From Aphrophora alni (lineage: Eukaryota; Arthropoda; Insecta; Hemiptera; Aphrophoridae), in NCBI GenBank assembly GCA_963513935.1, contig OY740769.1, positions 103,147,762 through 103,211,761 on the forward strand: a stretch of 64,000 nt of DNA, written 5' to 3'. Positions 61,803 to 64,000 of the stretch are shown piece after piece. The translations under genes were made by a program, and so were the position numbers. The notes beneath the pieces were generated by a model. That model saw only the letters and a program-made list of their open reading frames with translations. It made no database searches and was not told where the DNA came from. Numbering within the stretch: the first letter of the stretch is position 1; the number at the start of each line of letters is the position of its first letter.

Positions 61803-64000
61803 CAAAATATAACTCCACACCAAAATAGACCATTTGTGTTGGATTTAGAGTACAACACAACCCAGAAAAGACCGACTATACATTAAAGCCTCTTACTAAC
61901 ATAATTGAACTCAATAACTTCAAAGTTATTTCAACACACCTGATGGCAGAGTGATTATAATTGGTTTTAAATGTAATAGAATAGACTAATAAAAATGTAA
62001 AGTAGATTTAGAAGCTGTATACATACAATAACTGGTCCTGCAACTTGATATTTCAGAACGAATTGCACTCTAATAATTACCTCAACACCACTGTCACAAC
62101 AATTACAGTCTCAAACTTCGTTCTTTTCTCAGGTCAAGGACAGAATAATTACTTTTGTCATCATGTGTAAGAAAAAGAGAATACTGGAAATAAATTAGAA
62201 AAAGATGGAAAATGAAAATAATTTAATTTAATAGCTCGAATCATAAAATAACCAACACTTTTTTGGTGCAATAATTCGGTATTATAATATAACTTTATTT
62301 TTGTTTACAATAATTATAACTGCCTAATGTTTTGCGATGTAAATTACAATAGTGTTAAGGGTTTATAAACACAATATGTGACCTGGTTCATTTCTAAGAA
62401 ATTGAACGAAAGAATAGACGATATTCCAGTGAAATTTAGAAATAAAATATCTTGTTTGAAACACTGTTATTTTCTTGTTTCAAAACAATTAGGGAAACGC
62501 AAATAGGGCATCATCGCTTTATAATAAAAAATGAAAATAAAATAAACACTCCTACATCTCGAATACTCTAATAGCACATGAGCCGGATCAGAACAAGAAT
62601 TCTCAAAGATAGACGTGATAGGAAAGATAAACGAGAGGTATCTAAACAATCAAAATATTTGTTACACTATTGAATACGTGTAAATGTTTGGTGATATCTC
62701 GAAAGTGTGAACAAAAAATCCAGATAGGGTTTCTACGACAGATGAGAAAAGAGAAAATACAAAATCATCTTTAACGATCATACTCAAAATTTGTTAAAAA
62801 AGAGGCACAATAAACTAAATTATTTGTGGCCATCTTCTCAAAAACGCTTGTTTGACATAATGTCCAAAAAGGAAATGAATCATGGAATCATTTTGAAAAT
62901 CTAGCTTCCATTATTTATAGATATTTTAACCAAAAACTCATAGTTCAAAGAGTAATTAATTATATTTATTTGTTGAGATATTGGTTTTATAAATAGGTCT
63001 GCGAACTTTAATGCACTAAATAATAAATTTATTTGCTTAGATATTTTTGTTTCTATACTGAGCGAAGAAAGTCATATTTGAAGGTCATCACTTAAACAAA
63101 AATACAGATGTCTAACGAACATTAGAAGTTTAAACTTTTAATACACAGAATTCAATTTATTTCAAAATAATATTCATTTAAATTTAACTTTCAAATCGCA
63201 TTAGTTGAAATTTCCTACCCAATTTGAGAAAAGTGTTAATATTCACAAAATCTAAAGCATTAACAATATTTTGCAGATGGAAACAATCGCAGTACCAAAG
63301 TAGTACTTAAACAACGCAGACAACGTATTTCCTTATTTACTTTTCTCTTATTAAATTTACTTTGCATTTTATATTCTTAGTGGACAACTCACTGCCCTAG
63401 TAGAGGCGACATTGGACTTTTATTTTCCTCTTTTTACGTGGATTTAAAGCAGAGACACTCTTTGTTGTCTCCAGTTCAACCGAAGTATTCTACTTTATTC
63501 ATGAAGCAACAGCAGATTGGTAAGTAATGGACGCCGAGAATGGTGAAAGACATATAAAGTACTGAAGTTTATATCACCGATACAGTTTACAAAACAATGA
63601 AGAGAAAAACCTTTAAATTATCAGATATAAATAAATATTAAATGTAATTAATTATTTAGTTCTATTTTCACTAGATTTGAGACCTCAACCGTTGATAGAA
63701 TGTTTAATTATTTTTATTTTTATAGTTTTTACTTTTAATCTCATTCCCATAAAAAACTTGAGTTAATGGATATATATATATTTTTTTTCAAAAATCTGTT
63801 CTTCAAAAGACATTTTAGTAAAAACTAAATCTATGTAATAAACTATCATCATTTATTCCTTTCCCATTCATATAATTAGTACAAAAATAGTTACATAATA
63901 GAGTATACGAAGAAAAGTTATACGGTGTACAGAAAATGGGTTTTTAATTTTTGAAAGATATCTGTTTTAACGAAAAAGGTAGTGGTTTTATTATTGTATA
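61803..64000. other. Gene-free stretch to the window end
   Basis: Nothing recognised; only short chance frames. Confidence 0.5.

Noticed and set aside
1..64000. CRISPR arrays, bacterial operons or a phage-like system
   Set aside because: No spaced identical direct repeats of CRISPR type, no ribosome-binding-site-led gene runs, and coding density far too low; the window is eukaryotic.

Overview
This is a strongly AT-rich, gene-poor stretch of animal nuclear DNA, most likely from an insect. The evidence is one exon of a monocarboxylate-transporter-like (SLC16/MFS) gene of insect type, many decayed retroelement fragments, long TA and GA microsatellites, and no operon-like or ribosome-binding-site structure. 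No order or species can be named from the sequence alone. Nearly all open frames of 60-170 codons look like chance frames or microsatellite translations (runs of Ile-Tyr).

Layout. At 1967-2282 (minus strand) lies the first coding exon of the transporter. It has an in-frame stop just before its ATG, a GT donor at its end, and an intron running off the left edge of the window. Inside that intron, around 719, an abutted acceptor/donor (CAG|GTAAGA) looks like a recursive splice site. A small CpG-rich patch at 3.9-4.07 kb is the best candidate for the gene's promoter or 5' UTR. From about 4.3 kb to the right edge I find only repeats and relics.

The repeats fall into classes. (1) Copies of a motif CTGANGA-T-[stem]-GAAA-C-NN-GUH, resembling the minimal hammerhead ribozymes described in Penelope-like retroelements, at 4.36, 9.49, 9.78, 14.08, 20.64, 20.71, 21.86, 48.3 and 49.8 kb. 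Two pairs sit as mirror images in fold-back structures, including a near-perfect palindrome at 9407-9876 with arms of over 200 bp. (2) A possible 892-bp non-autonomous DNA transposon at 10381-11272. It has four inward-facing 16-bp repeats at each end and an 8-bp direct repeat, CCTCACAC, flanking it. (3) Non-LTR retrotransposon pieces: RNase H fragments at 11.4-11.7 kb (minus) and 37.65-37.9 kb (plus), and ORF2 C-terminal tails at 14.8-14.96 kb and, less surely, 43.1-43.4 kb. (4) A possible tRNA-derived SINE at 57.28-57.54 kb (minus). (5) Several unnamed dispersed families, with copies recognised by reading them against each other. (6) Tandem duplications at 59.3-59.6 and 61.0-61.8 kb, plus microsatellites and homopolymers.

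The genes do not form a pathway: there is one host gene fragment and a layered deposit of mobile-element debris. The part most worth testing is the set of hammerhead-like motifs in fold-back pairs, together with the eight-repeat transposon-like element. All calls come from reading the sequence; no database search or folding program was run.
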